Shown: positions 1 through 7,170 of the stretch, piece by piece
Layout: each line of letters starts with the position of its first letter
Numbering within the stretch: position 1 is the stretch's first letter
Translations under genes and position numbers: made by a program
The notes under the pieces: generated by a model
What the model was told of the DNA's origin: nothing
Database searches by the model: none
The model's input: the letters and a program-made list of their open reading frames with translations, nothing else
DNA from: Methanomicrobiales archaeon
GTDB taxonomy: Archaea > Halobacteriota > Methanomicrobia > Methanomicrobiales > JACTUA01
Length of the DNA: 12,305 bases
Reading direction: 5' to 3'
Assembly: GCA_028678965.1 (NCBI GenBank)
Contig: JAJRCM010000082.1
Location: forward strand, 1 to 12,305

Positions 1-45
1 CTGATTAGGATTGCCATCAGGAACATTCAATCGGAGATCGACTGA
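1..45 (+). CDS. 3' end of a truncated upstream gene
   Basis: Reading from base 1, the frame encodes 14 residues (LIRIAIRNIQSEID) and stops at TGA 43-45. That stop overlaps the next gene's start in a TGATG arrangement, typical of translational coupling. The fragment is too short to identify. The overlap, the matching strand and the GGAG ribosome site inside it (32-35, serving the next gene) make a real gene end likely. It would be the previous member of the same operon. Confidence 0.55.
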   Translation: MIRIAIRNIQSEID

Positions 46-704
46 TGCACTTCCCCACATGTAAGGCAGCGGTAAAGCGAGAAAATGTCCGGGTATCCAC
101 TCTCTTTGATGAGTTTGCCGTCTCAAAATTTACCGGATACTGCAAAATTATTCTTGGTAAACAGGGGAATGTGCTTGCATTGAAGGAAGGCACCTATATT
201 CTTGCTGAATCGGGCGATCTGAAAGGTTTCGATGCGTTCCGGGCAATTATGAATCTGAGCAACAGCGTGGTACATGCGATTCTCTGTCCACTCACCCCCA
301 AACAACTGCAGGTCACTTTGATGTTCAATTCGCCCTTCCGCATCATCTTCCAGGATGAACCACCGGTACCGGTCGAACCGGTGGTAACGAAGGCTGAACC
401 GGTTACCAAGATCACCCCGATAGCTATTACCAGTACCCAGGTGAAGCGAGGGAAGGTACGGAGCATTAAGATCCGGGCAGATTCTGATGAGGAAAAGAAG
501 CCCCTCAAAGTGGCAGGTGCCCGAGAAGGTAGTACCCGGGGAGTCAAAAATATTGACCAGCTGACCCTTGAATCCATCAAGGAGCTGAAAGAGACCTTTC
601 AGGCAGATGCGGCAGACCTGTTAAAAGAACTGCATATGGAACATCTCATCCAAAAAGAAGATGAGAAAGAAATTCCTAAAGATTCATTGAAAACCGATAA
701 ATAG
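45..704 (+). CDS. Uncharacterised protein with a DUF4388/DUF2226-like N-terminal domain, linker and C-terminal helix
   Basis: 219 aa with no signal peptide or membrane segment, so cytosolic. Residues about 15-100 form a small alpha/beta-looking domain (SKFTGY at 27-32, then strands and an 'aLkEGtyilAesGdlkG' stretch) resembling small archaeal/bacterial DUF4388 or DUF2226-type domains; this family assignment is by eye. Residues about 103-165 are a Pro/Val/Lys-rich, probably disordered linker. Residues 170-205 form a charged predicted helix (LTLESIKELKETFQADAADL). The start at 45 is supported by GGAG at 32-35 and by the one-base overlap with the upstream stop. It lies 53 bp before the MinD-like gene, and its N-terminal domain resembles that of the protein at 1741-2370. 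It may be a scaffold or adaptor for the MinD/Tad-type system, which is inference only. Confidence 0.85.
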   Translation: MHFPTCKAAVKRENVRVSTLFDEFAVSKFTGYCKIILGKQGNVLALKEGTYILAESGDLKGFDAFRAIMNLSNSVVHAILCPLTPKQLQVTLMFNSPFRIIFQDEPPVPVEPVVTKAEPVTKITPIAITSTQVKRGKVRSIKIRADSDEEKKPLKVAGAREGSTRGVKNIDQLTLESIKELKETFQADAADLLKELHMEHLIQKEDEKEIPKDSLKTDK

Positions 705-709
705 GAGAA

Positions 710-752
710 TTTAAAAATTTAATTCATCGGTACTAACGATTTACATGAGGGT
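710..752 (+). promoter_or_regulatory. Possible internal promoter and ribosome binding site of the MinD-like gene
   Basis: The gap between the stop at 704 and the start at 758 contains an AT-rich TATA-like stretch (TTTAAAAAT, 710-717). About 25 bases downstream a transcript could begin near 740. GAGGGT at 747-752 is a good Shine-Dalgarno match 5 nt before ATG 758 and fixes that start. The gene could equally be co-transcribed with its upstream neighbour. Confidence 0.4.
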
Positions 753-757
753 AACAG

Positions 758-1546
758 ATGATTAGGGCATATACACTGGCCTCCGGAAAGGGTGGAACGG
801 GAAAAACGACAGTCACCGTAAATCTCGGGACCTCCCTTGCACAACTCGGGAAAGAGACATATATTCTCGATGCTGATATCGGGATGGCCAATATCGGCCT
901 CATTCTTGGACTGGAAGGGGTACCGGTCACCCTGCACGAGGTGCTTGCGGGGAAAGCGACGATTGATGACGCGATTTATGAAGGACCGAGCGGGGTCAAG
1001 GTGGTCCCGAGCGGGATCTCCCTCCAGGGATTCCAGCAGGCAAATCCCGAGCGAATGCGGGATGTGATGAAGGCCCTGGTCTCGAGATGTGATTTCCTCC
1101 TCATCGACGCTCCGGCTGGTATCAGTAAGGATGGGGTGGTTGCCCTGGCTATTGCTGATGAAGTAATTCTCGTGGTCAATCCAGAGCTTTCCTCGATGGC
1201 CGATGCCCTGAAGACAAAGATCCTGACCGAAATGGTGGGAGGAAAGGTTTTTGGAGCTATATTGAACAGGGCCGGGATGGAGAATACTGAGCTTCGGCGG
1301 CACAGCGTTGAGGATGTTCTCGGCGTTAGGGTGATCGATATGATCCCGGAGGATACCAATGTCCGAAGGGCAGCAGCGTACAAGACCCCGGTCGTCCTGA
1401 AATATCCAACTTCCGAAGCATCCAGAGCATTCCGCCGGATTGCTGCTGATCTTGCCGGCTATGAGTACACGGAGGAGAGCGATAAGGTTCGTGAGGGATT
1501 CATCGAGCGACTTGCCCGCACCCTATTTGGAGGCACTGCCCGATAA
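758..1546 (+). CDS. MinD/ParA-family P-loop ATPase, possible TadZ-like positioning factor
   Basis: 262 aa. It shows the deviant Walker A box of MinD/ParA ATPases (SGKGGTGKTT, residues 9-18, with signature Lys11 and P-loop Lys16), the switch/Walker A' motif DADIGMAN (38-45) and Walker B FLLIDAPAG (113-121, Asp117). Such proteins dimerise on ATP and often bind membrane or DNA to place cell structures. The tail (about 244-258, VREGFIERLARTLFGG) can form an amphipathic helix with basic and hydrophobic faces, like the membrane-targeting sequence of bacterial MinD. Archaea often have several MinD paralogues of unknown role. Just downstream are a Tad-type ATPase and two membrane proteins, so a role like bacterial TadZ/CpaE is plausible. 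That role is inferred from gene order and the tail; the ATPase family is certain. Confidence 0.95.
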   Translation: MIRAYTLASGKGGTGKTTVTVNLGTSLAQLGKETYILDADIGMANIGLILGLEGVPVTLHEVLAGKATIDDAIYEGPSGVKVVPSGISLQGFQQANPERMRDVMKALVSRCDFLLIDAPAGISKDGVVALAIADEVILVVNPELSSMADALKTKILTEMVGGKVFGAILNRAGMENTELRRHSVEDVLGVRVIDMIPEDTNVRRAAAYKTPVVLKYPTSEASRAFRRIAADLAGYEYTEESDKVREGFIERLARTLFGGTAR

Positions 1547-1740
1547 TCTTATGTGAGGGACATTAAATCCCATTTTCCATATAATAAATTTTGCATTGTT
1601 CACTTCTCCTGTTTATCCCAAACCCAAAGAAAATATTTAATTATTAGTGAAGTATGAGTTATTATATGAGCAGTAACTAGGAATTTGTAACAGGTATGGT
1701 CCGGACCATACTTATAAAAATATGATGGATATGAGGGCAC
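1547..1740 (+). promoter_or_regulatory. AT-rich promoter region of the secretion operon
   Basis: This 194-bp gap between the MinD-like gene and the operon starting at 1741 holds several TATA-like stretches: around 1577-1588 (CCATATAATAAA), 1631-1641 (AAATATTTAAT), 1659-1667 and 1712-1720 (TTATAAAAA). The last has the best shape. It would place transcription start at about 1740, giving a leaderless or nearly leaderless mRNA for the gene at 1741. The only ribosome-site candidate there is a weak GAGG at 1734-1737. No ORF or clear terminator was seen in the gap. Confidence 0.55.
1694..1711. promoter_or_regulatory. Perfect 18-bp palindrome, candidate operator
   Basis: GTATGGTCCGGACCATAC equals its own reverse complement over all 18 bases, centred between 1702 and 1703. 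It abuts the TATA-like TTATAAAAA (1712-1720), so it covers the expected BRE position, where TFB binds. A dimeric regulator bound here would be expected to block TBP/TFB or to act as a proximal activator. As RNA it could form a 7-bp hairpin with a CCGG loop, but no U-tract follows, so a terminator is less likely. No second copy was noticed in the window. Confidence 0.6.
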
Positions 1741-2370
1741 ATGGATATTATTAAAATTATCGATGAAATTCTGGGAACGTCAAGCTATGATAGAGATTAC
1801 TATTTTGAGGACCTTCTCACGCAGAGTCAACAGCGCAAGATCAATGGTATAGCGGTCTCAGGGGAAAAAAATCAAAAATTATTTATTGTTTTTCAAGATG
1901 GTGAACCGGAGGGGGTCATCGTCAATGACGAGAAAGGGACGTTGTTTGGTGATAAGGCAGCGTTTCTTCTCCAGGGGACAGAGAATTTTGAACTTTTTAT
2001 TGTGAACCCGGAGATCACGAAGGCACTGGCATCACGATGCCGTGTTTTTGACCGAAGTCACGTTAAGAAGCGGATGAATGAATCCCTTCCTGCTCTTGGG
2101 GGGAAGAAGCACAGCATCGGAGTGCTCTGTGTGACCATTCTTAAAAACGGTCACCCTCAGAAAGGGGTTCGAGTCTCCATCCGCAGGGGCCGGCAGGAGC
2201 TAATGAATGAAATGACCACCGGGGACGGAAAGGTCTGTTTCAGGTTGATGAACGGGAGGTACGATTGTATGGTTATCGATCGGGAGAATGAGTCGTATCC
2301 ATTTATGGTGGATTTCAAGGATCGTCATGCGGAAACTGAAATTGATATCGGGGGAAGAGGAGGAGAATGA
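1741..2370 (+). CDS. Uncharacterised two-domain protein: DUF4388-like domain plus carboxypeptidase-regulatory-like beta-sandwich
   Basis: 209 aa, cytosolic by sequence (no signal peptide or membrane segment). The N-terminal part (about 20-105) has the pattern 'LLxQSxxRKINGxxVSxEKNxKLFIVFQDGEPEGVIV...', resembling the first domain of the protein at 45-704: both have a K-x-x-G strand entry, a hydrophobic strand, an acidic-Gly turn and a helix. Residues about 124-205 (VTILKNGHPQKGVRVSIRRG, then TTGDGKVCFRLMNGRYDCMV) match the shape of prealbumin-like/carboxypeptidase-regulatory or Cna-B beta-sandwich domains, which usually sit on extracellular proteins. Its stop overlaps the ATPase gene in ATGA (2367-2370), so the two are translationally coupled and probably work together. 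Both domain assignments are by pattern; the function is unknown. Confidence 0.85.
   Translation: MDIIKIIDEILGTSSYDRDYYFEDLLTQSQQRKINGIAVSGEKNQKLFIVFQDGEPEGVIVNDEKGTLFGDKAAFLLQGTENFELFIVNPEITKALASRCRVFDRSHVKKRMNESLPALGGKKHSIGVLCVTILKNGHPQKGVRVSIRRGRQELMNEMTTGDGKVCFRLMNGRYDCMVIDRENESYPFMVDFKDRHAETEIDIGGRGGE
2357..2365 (+). promoter_or_regulatory. Ribosome binding site at the ATPase gene start
   Basis: GAGGAGGAG lies in the last codons of the upstream gene. Its AGGAGG core (2358-2363) is only 3 nt from ATG 2367 but 9 nt from the second in-frame ATG at 2373. Spacing therefore favours 2373 (protein starting MEDDKEKG), while the 4-base ATGA overlap favours 2367. The difference is two residues. Confidence 0.55.
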
Positions 2371-4766
2371 GTATGGAAGACGATAAAGAGAAGGGATTGA
2401 ACTCCCTTTTAAAGCGACTGGGAAAGGTTGATTTTGAATCGGTCAAAAAGGATGAGCCGGAGGCTGAGAAAAAGGTGGAGCAACCCACAGAAGCTCCCCC
2501 TGCCAAGCAACCGCCAAAGCCACAGCCGGTGGAGGTGAAGAAACCTGCACCCCCCTTACCAGTCAAAGAACCGGTAGTACCAGAACGGGCTCCTGAGCCC
2601 GCCTTCTCAGATTCTTCAATCAGTGATATTTTAAAACGCTTGAAACCCGACGTTCATGAAGAACCAACGGCACCGCGGAGGGTTGCTCCACCAATGGTTG
2701 AACCGATGCAGAAGGCAGAACCGATCCCTGCCGCTCCTCCCAAAAAAGAGGTGCCGGTGACTATTGCTCCGGCAGCCACCGATATTCCCATCCCCCCACG
2801 CGAAAGACCGGTTCAGGTGAAACCAAAAGAAGAGGCTCCCCCCGCCCCCGTGGTTCAGATGGCAGCTGAGGAAAAAACATCCGTTGTCCCTGGCGCGGCC
2901 AAGAAGACCCGGTGGTCGGAAGGAACTCCCGCTGTTCCCGAAGAGGCAAAAGTGGTCAGTGTTGATGAAATAATGGATATTTCTGACCTTATCCTGCCTA
3001 AAGGGGCCACTTTCGAGGTTGATGAGGTTCACCTTCAGGGTAGAACTACGGTATTTGGTACCGGTGAAGCCCTCGGCACCATACCCCGAGAGATCGATGA
3101 TCTGTGGAAGGCAAGTCTCCCTTCTGCAACGCTAGGAGAAATAGGAGCAGAAGTGAAAGAGGAGAGAGGAAAATCGATCTTCGACGGCCTCAAGAAGATT
3201 AGTATCTCCAAGGTTATCCGGCCAGAGGTTGAAGAATATAGTCCAAAGATACATGGACCGTTGGTCGATCTCGCCCTGCGACCTCAGCCGGGGATCGAAG
3301 AGGTGGAGCTGTATCCTCTGAATGAACCCTATGCCTATGTCCGGGTCCTTCTCGATAACAATACTCATGAATATACCTATCAGGTGATTGAACCTGTCCT
3401 CTCACTTGCCGAAAAAGAGCTCTTCCAGGAGCTCAAAGAACGCCTCTTCGAGACGCTGGATGTGAACACCAAGGACCTCACCAAGGAGAAAGCAAAGAAG
3501 GTGCTCCGGTTATCTGTGGATGACATCGTCATCGATTACGGCATTAAGCTTACCGGTGTTGTTCGGGAGAAGATCCTGTACAACATCGAGAAGGAGTTCA
3601 TCGGCGATGGGCTTATCGATCCCATTATGCACGATAAATATATCGAGGATATCTCCTGCGATGGTGTGAGAACTACCCTCTTCGTGTACCATACCAGCTA
3701 CGAGAACATCAAGACAAATCTGATGTACGAAAGTGCGGACGAGCTGGATTCCTTTGTCACGAAACTCGCCCAGCGAGCAGGGAAGTATATCTCGATCGCC
3801 GATCCGATGCTCGATGCGACCATGAGCGATGGGTCACGTATCCAGATGACGCTCGGCCGTGAGGTAACCGCTCATGGCTCAACGTTCACCATCCGTAAGT
3901 TCCGCGATGAGCCGATCACCCCCACTGACCTGATCGAATGGGGAACTTTCTCTCCCCTGTCCATTGCCTTCTTCTGGCTGGCAGTAGAGAGTGCCAAATC
4001 ATGTATCTTTGCCGGAGGAACCGCCTCGGGAAAAACCACTTCCCTTAACGCGATCTCACTCTTCATTCCTCCCAATGCGAAGATCGTCTCGCTCGAAGAT
4101 ACCCGTGAGCTGAAACTCCCCCACCCCAACTGGATCCCAAGCGTAACCAGGGAATCCTTTGATACCGCGGGGCGAGGTGAAATCGATATGTATGAGCTGC
4201 TCAGGGCAGCCCTTCGTCAGCGGCCTGAGTATCTCCTGGTGGGTGAGGTTCGAGGGCGAGAAGCGCTCACCCTCTTCCAGGCAATGAGTACCGGTCACGT
4301 CACCTACTCCACCATTCACGCTGACTCGGTGGCAAGTGTTGTCCACCGTTTGGAAAACCCCCCCATCAATGTGCCACGAAATATGCTCTCCGCCCTTGAC
4401 TTGGTCAGTGTCCAGGTCCAGTCCAGGATCGGTGGACAGCGGATCCGGCGGATGAAGCAATTGATTGAGATCCTGGATATCGATCCTCGTACCAACGAAC
4501 TGATCACCAACGAAGTCTTCCGGTGGCATCCGGTGAGCGATGAGATCCGCTATTCCGGCAAATCATTCGTTCTGGAAGAGATTATGGAAGAGCGGGGATG
4601 GAATGAACTCCGGATGCGGGAGGAGCTGAAACGGCGTCAGGAGCTCCTGGAATGGATGCGGGTGAAGATGATCCGCCACTATCGCGATGTGAGCAAGATG
4701 CTGATCTCCTACTACCGCGATCCTGAAGCCGTCATGGAAGTGGTGAGGACAGATCTCTATGAATAG
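2367..4766 (+). CDS. Type II/IV secretion system ATPase, TadA/GspE superfamily (archaeal Tad-like)
   Basis: 799 aa, the hexameric ATPase expected to power assembly of a pilus or secretion filament at the cytoplasmic membrane. Visible motifs are Walker A GGTASGKTT (550-558, Lys556), the Asp box IVSLEDTREL (573-582), Walker B YLLVGEVRG (622-630, Glu627) and the His box GHVTYSTIHAD (643-653). The N2-like domain precedes these from about residue 290. Residues about 25-195 are a Pro/Glu/Lys/Val-rich, probably disordered extension. It is bracketed by three similar short amphipathic segments: LNSLLKRL (11-18), ISDILKRL (85-92) and SIFDGLKKI (270-278). The extension makes the protein much longer than typical ArlI or TadA proteins, which are roughly 450-600 aa. 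Its end overlaps the next gene by 8 bases. The family is certain; the transported substrate cannot be told from this window. Confidence 0.97.
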   Translation: MSMEDDKEKGLNSLLKRLGKVDFESVKKDEPEAEKKVEQPTEAPPAKQPPKPQPVEVKKPAPPLPVKEPVVPERAPEPAFSDSSISDILKRLKPDVHEEPTAPRRVAPPMVEPMQKAEPIPAAPPKKEVPVTIAPAATDIPIPPRERPVQVKPKEEAPPAPVVQMAAEEKTSVVPGAAKKTRWSEGTPAVPEEAKVVSVDEIMDISDLILPKGATFEVDEVHLQGRTTVFGTGEALGTIPREIDDLWKASLPSATLGEIGAEVKEERGKSIFDGLKKISISKVIRPEVEEYSPKIHGPLVDLALRPQPGIEEVELYPLNEPYAYVRVLLDNNTHEYTYQVIEPVLSLAEKELFQELKERLFETLDVNTKDLTKEKAKKVLRLSVDDIVIDYGIKLTGVVREKILYNIEKEFIGDGLIDPIMHDKYIEDISCDGVRTTLFVYHTSYENIKTNLMYESADELDSFVTKLAQRAGKYISIADPMLDATMSDGSRIQMTLGREVTAHGSTFTIRKFRDEPITPTDLIEWGTFSPLSIAFFWLAVESAKSCIFAGGTASGKTTSLNAISLFIPPNAKIVSLEDTRELKLPHPNWIPSVTRESFDTAGRGEIDMYELLRAALRQRPEYLLVGEVRGREALTLFQAMSTGHVTYSTIHADSVASVVHRLENPPINVPRNMLSALDLVSVQVQSRIGGQRIRRMKQLIEILDIDPRTNELITNEVFRWHPVSDEIRYSGKSFVLEEIMEERGWNELRMREELKRRQELLEWMRVKMIRHYRDVSKMLISYYRDPEAVMEVVRTDLYE

Positions 4767-5691
4767 TTACCAGCGATTCTGCTTCAATCTTCTCGGAAAA
4801 CAGATCAAGCTACGGCGGGAACAGTATACCGAACTACGGAATAATCTCCTGAGTGCGAGGATCAAGACTCCCTTCGAAGCGTATCTTTCCACCGCTATCA
4901 TCACTGCGGTTATCGTCGGCCTGGTAATGGCAGTTATCATCGGTATGATAACCTTCTTTTTACAGGTTCCCACGATGATAAAGTACGGAGGAACATTACC
5001 GGGATTTCTCGAAGATGTTTTTTCAAATCCAACCAACCAGATGATCTTCGGCACTGCTTTCGCCGTGATAGTATCTCTTTTCATATTTGGTGGGATCACC
5101 TACATAATCTTCCTTTTCTACCCCAATGTGGTAGCGGGTGAGCGGCGGAGGAATATTGACGCCACCCTGCCCTATGCAATCAACTACATTACCGCCATGT
5201 CTACCGCGGGGATTACCCCCGCTGAGATCTTCCGGTTGCTAGCGGAGAGCACCATCTATGGTGAGAGTGCTGTCGAAGCACGGTATGTCTCACGGGAGAT
5301 CGACATCTTTGGTAAGGATCTGATCGACTCCCTTCGTATCACCTCTACCATCACTCCTAGCCTCCGTATGAAGGAGTTCCTCCAAGGGGCCATGGCCAGT
5401 ATCTCGAGCGGTGGAAATCTCACTGATTACTTCCGGACCAAGGCGAATCAGTATGCCCTTGAAAACCGGCAGCAGCAGAAGATTTTCCTCGAAACACTTG
5501 GACTCATTGCCGAATCGTATGTGACAGCTCTTGTTGCTGGTACGCTCTTCCTAATCATCCTCCAGTCGATTATGTCCATGCTGTCCGGCCAGAAGGATCC
5601 CATCTTCCTCTACGTCATCATCTATGGCATCATTCCGTTCGGGAGTGTGATGTTTGTCATTCTCATCAGCTCCATGACACCGGAGGTGTAA
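4759..5691 (+). CDS. TadB-like T2SSF membrane protein (type II secretion system F family)
   Basis: 310 aa. Four predicted membrane segments are at about 42-68, 96-121, 252-275 and 282-304. Between the second and third pair is a cytosolic T2SSF domain (about 130-250, including LPYAINYITAMSTAGITPAEIF and a second GGNLTDYF region). This is the platform fold on which the secretion ATPase acts. The start ATG lies inside the ATPase gene (8-base overlap, ATGAATAG) with GGTGAGG at 4742-4748 about 10 nt upstream. The paired arrangement with the next gene matches the TadB/TadC split seen in Tad systems. Which of the two corresponds to TadB is inferred from order. Confidence 0.93.
   Translation: MNSYQRFCFNLLGKQIKLRREQYTELRNNLLSARIKTPFEAYLSTAIITAVIVGLVMAVIIGMITFFLQVPTMIKYGGTLPGFLEDVFSNPTNQMIFGTAFAVIVSLFIFGGITYIIFLFYPNVVAGERRRNIDATLPYAINYITAMSTAGITPAEIFRLLAESTIYGESAVEARYVSREIDIFGKDLIDSLRITSTITPSLRMKEFLQGAMASISSGGNLTDYFRTKANQYALENRQQQKIFLETLGLIAESYVTALVAGTLFLIILQSIMSMLSGQKDPIFLYVIIYGIIPFGSVMFVILISSMTPEV
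5682..5688 (+). promoter_or_regulatory. Strong ribosome binding site for the second T2SSF gene
   Basis: GGAGGTG, a full Shine-Dalgarno core, overlaps the last codons of the upstream gene and lies 5 nt before ATG 5694. It supports that start over the alternative ATG at 5700. Confidence 0.75.
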
Positions 5692-5693
5692 CC

Positions 5694-6734
5694 ATGGGAA
5701 TGCGTGACCTTTTCAATGATTATCTGAACCGGGGAAAAGAGAACAAAGTCCAGGTTCCCCTCTCTGAGATAGAGAAGATTGAGACTGAACAGCGGCATAT
5801 CCTGGAGCAGATCGACTATGAACGCAAGCATCGCATCGGGTTCGGGCGGTTTTTAAAAAGTCCCGTTACGGTACTCACGGAAAAACCCTCCAATATCCTC
5901 ATTCTCACCATACCCATCGCCCTTCTCATCCTTATCGTGGGATTCTCCATCATGATCGCTACGGAAGGTGTAGAAGGCCTCTTCAATACCGTTATGCTTG
6001 ACGATACACTGGTGATTGCCACGCTTGTTGCTCTCACCCCGCTTGCTGTCCTCCATTTCAGAGAGGGATCCCGGACAAGGAGCCTGGAAGAAGCCCTCCC
6101 CAACTTTTTCCGTGATGTGGCAGGGATGAATGACAGTGGCATGACCCTCCCCAACGCCGTTCATATCGTCTCACAGGGAGAGTATGGTTCCCTCACTCCT
6201 CACGTGAAAAAACTGGACAGCGAGATGTCATGGAATATCCCCTTCGTTGATGCCATTGTCAGGTTCGGTACCCGGCTGGGCACACCACTCGCTCTCCGAA
6301 GTGTGGATCTTATCGCCAAGGCGAGCCGCGCAGGGGGCGATGCAAGCGAGGTGCTCCGGGCAGCGGCAACCGATACCTACGAGTTCTTCAACCTGAAGAC
6401 CGAACGCCGGAACAACATGCTGATCTACATGATCATCGTGATAGTCGCTTTCCTTGTGTTCCTGTTCGTGATCGCCATTCTTGTGAGCACCTTCCTCACC
6501 ACCATGGCCTCAGCAGGGGCAGCAGCGGCCGCATCAGGTTCCGCTGGCAGCCAGTTCATCGGTGAAGTGAACATCTTCTTCTATAAAAGGCTCTTTTCCC
6601 ACGCCGCCATGATCCAGGCTGTCTTCTCCGGGCTCGTCGCCGGGCAGATGGGTGAAGGTGAAACTCTTGCTGGTGTGAAGTACTCAGTGATCATGCTCAC
6701 TATCGCCTGGCTCATCTTCCGGTTCTTCATTTAA
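5694..6734 (+). CDS. TadC-like T2SSF membrane protein (type II secretion system F family)
   Basis: 346 aa. A charged cytosolic N-terminus (1-60) is followed by membrane segments at about 67-89 and 104-121. A T2SSF cytosolic domain (about 130-238) contains LEEALPNFFRDVAGMNDSGM and the duplicated 'SRAGGDASEVLRAAATD' helix-turn pattern. Further membrane segments lie at 242-270, about 304-318 and 327-346. An Ala/Gly/Ser-rich stretch (271-286) links the third and fourth segments and is probably an extracytoplasmic loop. It starts 2 bp after the preceding gene with its own strong ribosome site, so it is co-translated with its partner. It is likely the second half of the inner-membrane platform of the same machine, and the last gene of the operon, since T-tracts follow. 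Confidence 0.93.
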   Translation: MGMRDLFNDYLNRGKENKVQVPLSEIEKIETEQRHILEQIDYERKHRIGFGRFLKSPVTVLTEKPSNILILTIPIALLILIVGFSIMIATEGVEGLFNTVMLDDTLVIATLVALTPLAVLHFREGSRTRSLEEALPNFFRDVAGMNDSGMTLPNAVHIVSQGEYGSLTPHVKKLDSEMSWNIPFVDAIVRFGTRLGTPLALRSVDLIAKASRAGGDASEVLRAAATDTYEFFNLKTERRNNMLIYMIIVIVAFLVFLFVIAILVSTFLTTMASAGAAAAASGSAGSQFIGEVNIFFYKRLFSHAAMIQAVFSGLVAGQMGEGETLAGVKYSVIMLTIAWLIFRFFI

Positions 6735-6741
6735 TTTTTTT
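6735..6741 (+). terminator. T-tract after the secretion operon
   Basis: Seven T's follow the stop codon at 6732-6734 directly, and a T5 lies at 6762-6766. Archaeal RNA polymerase terminates at such U-rich tracts, so the operon probably ends here. Confidence 0.5.
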
Positions 6742-6890
6742 CGTTCATTTGTCGGGTACGATTTTTCATTACTCTTGATGCTCTAAGGACGTGGAGCTCC
6801 GGTTTTCCGATAGAATCACGGTTTACTAAAAATTATTCAAAGTTACCATGACAGGTTTCGCCTTAAATTGAGATATGGTGGTAAGAGAGG

Positions 6891-6919
6891 GATAAGGTGG
6901 GGTTTTACCCCCTTTTATC
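6891..6919. repeat. Inverted repeat (hairpin)
   Basis: GATAAGGTGGGG pairs with CCCCCTTTTATC across a TTTTA loop: 12 positions with one mismatch and two G-U pairs. No U-tract follows on the + strand. It could be an RNA stabiliser or part of a small RNA. Confidence 0.5.
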
Positions 6920-6930
6920 AGTCGTGGTGA

Positions 6931-6960
6931 ACGATTCTCATCCCTTTTGGGAATGATCGT
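6931..6960. repeat. Inverted repeat (bulged hairpin)
   Basis: Outer arms ACGAT/ATCGT, then CAT/ATG and CCC/GGG pair around a TTTT loop. There is a 3-base bulge on the 5' side and a 1-base bulge on the 3' side. It lies 11 bp from the preceding hairpin. Confidence 0.45.
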
Positions 6961-6991
6961 CCCTTCATCACAACGCGATGTAAAACTCCCG

Positions 6992-7004
6992 TTTTTTTAA
7001 AAAA
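6992..7004. terminator. T7A6 tract, possible bidirectional terminator
   Basis: TTTTTTTAAAAAA gives a U-tract to transcripts from either side. It lies between the convergent secretion operon (+) and the aIF1 gene (-). Confidence 0.4.
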
Positions 7005-7159
7005 TTGTCATCCTCCCATCGTGTCGTGCTGAGAGACTCCTATTCTTTGACAGAATCGTCCTTCCCCTGTATCAGTCCCGTGGGGGGAGTACATGATAAT
7101 CGTATCCAGGCAATTCTACGAAGTTGGATCACTGATAATCATCAATTCAGGGTGGAGTG

Positions 7160-7170
7160 AAAAATGAAAA
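7160..7170 (-). terminator. U-rich tract after the aIF1 gene
   Basis: On the - strand this reads TTTTCATTTTT, starting about 10 nt after the aIF1 stop codon. It is a plausible archaeal U-tract terminator for the nrdJ-aIF1 transcript. Confidence 0.45.

Noticed and set aside
719..1303. 194-codon open frame on the - strand
   Set aside because: Antisense shadow of the MinD-like gene; no recognisable domain.
4056..4529. 157-codon open frame on the - strand
   Set aside because: Antisense to the catalytic core of the secretion ATPase, where strong codon bias creates open shadow frames.
6891..7088. Possible CRISPR-like or tandem repeat array from the hairpins
   Set aside because: The similar segments are only loosely alike, not regularly spaced, and have no spacer structure.
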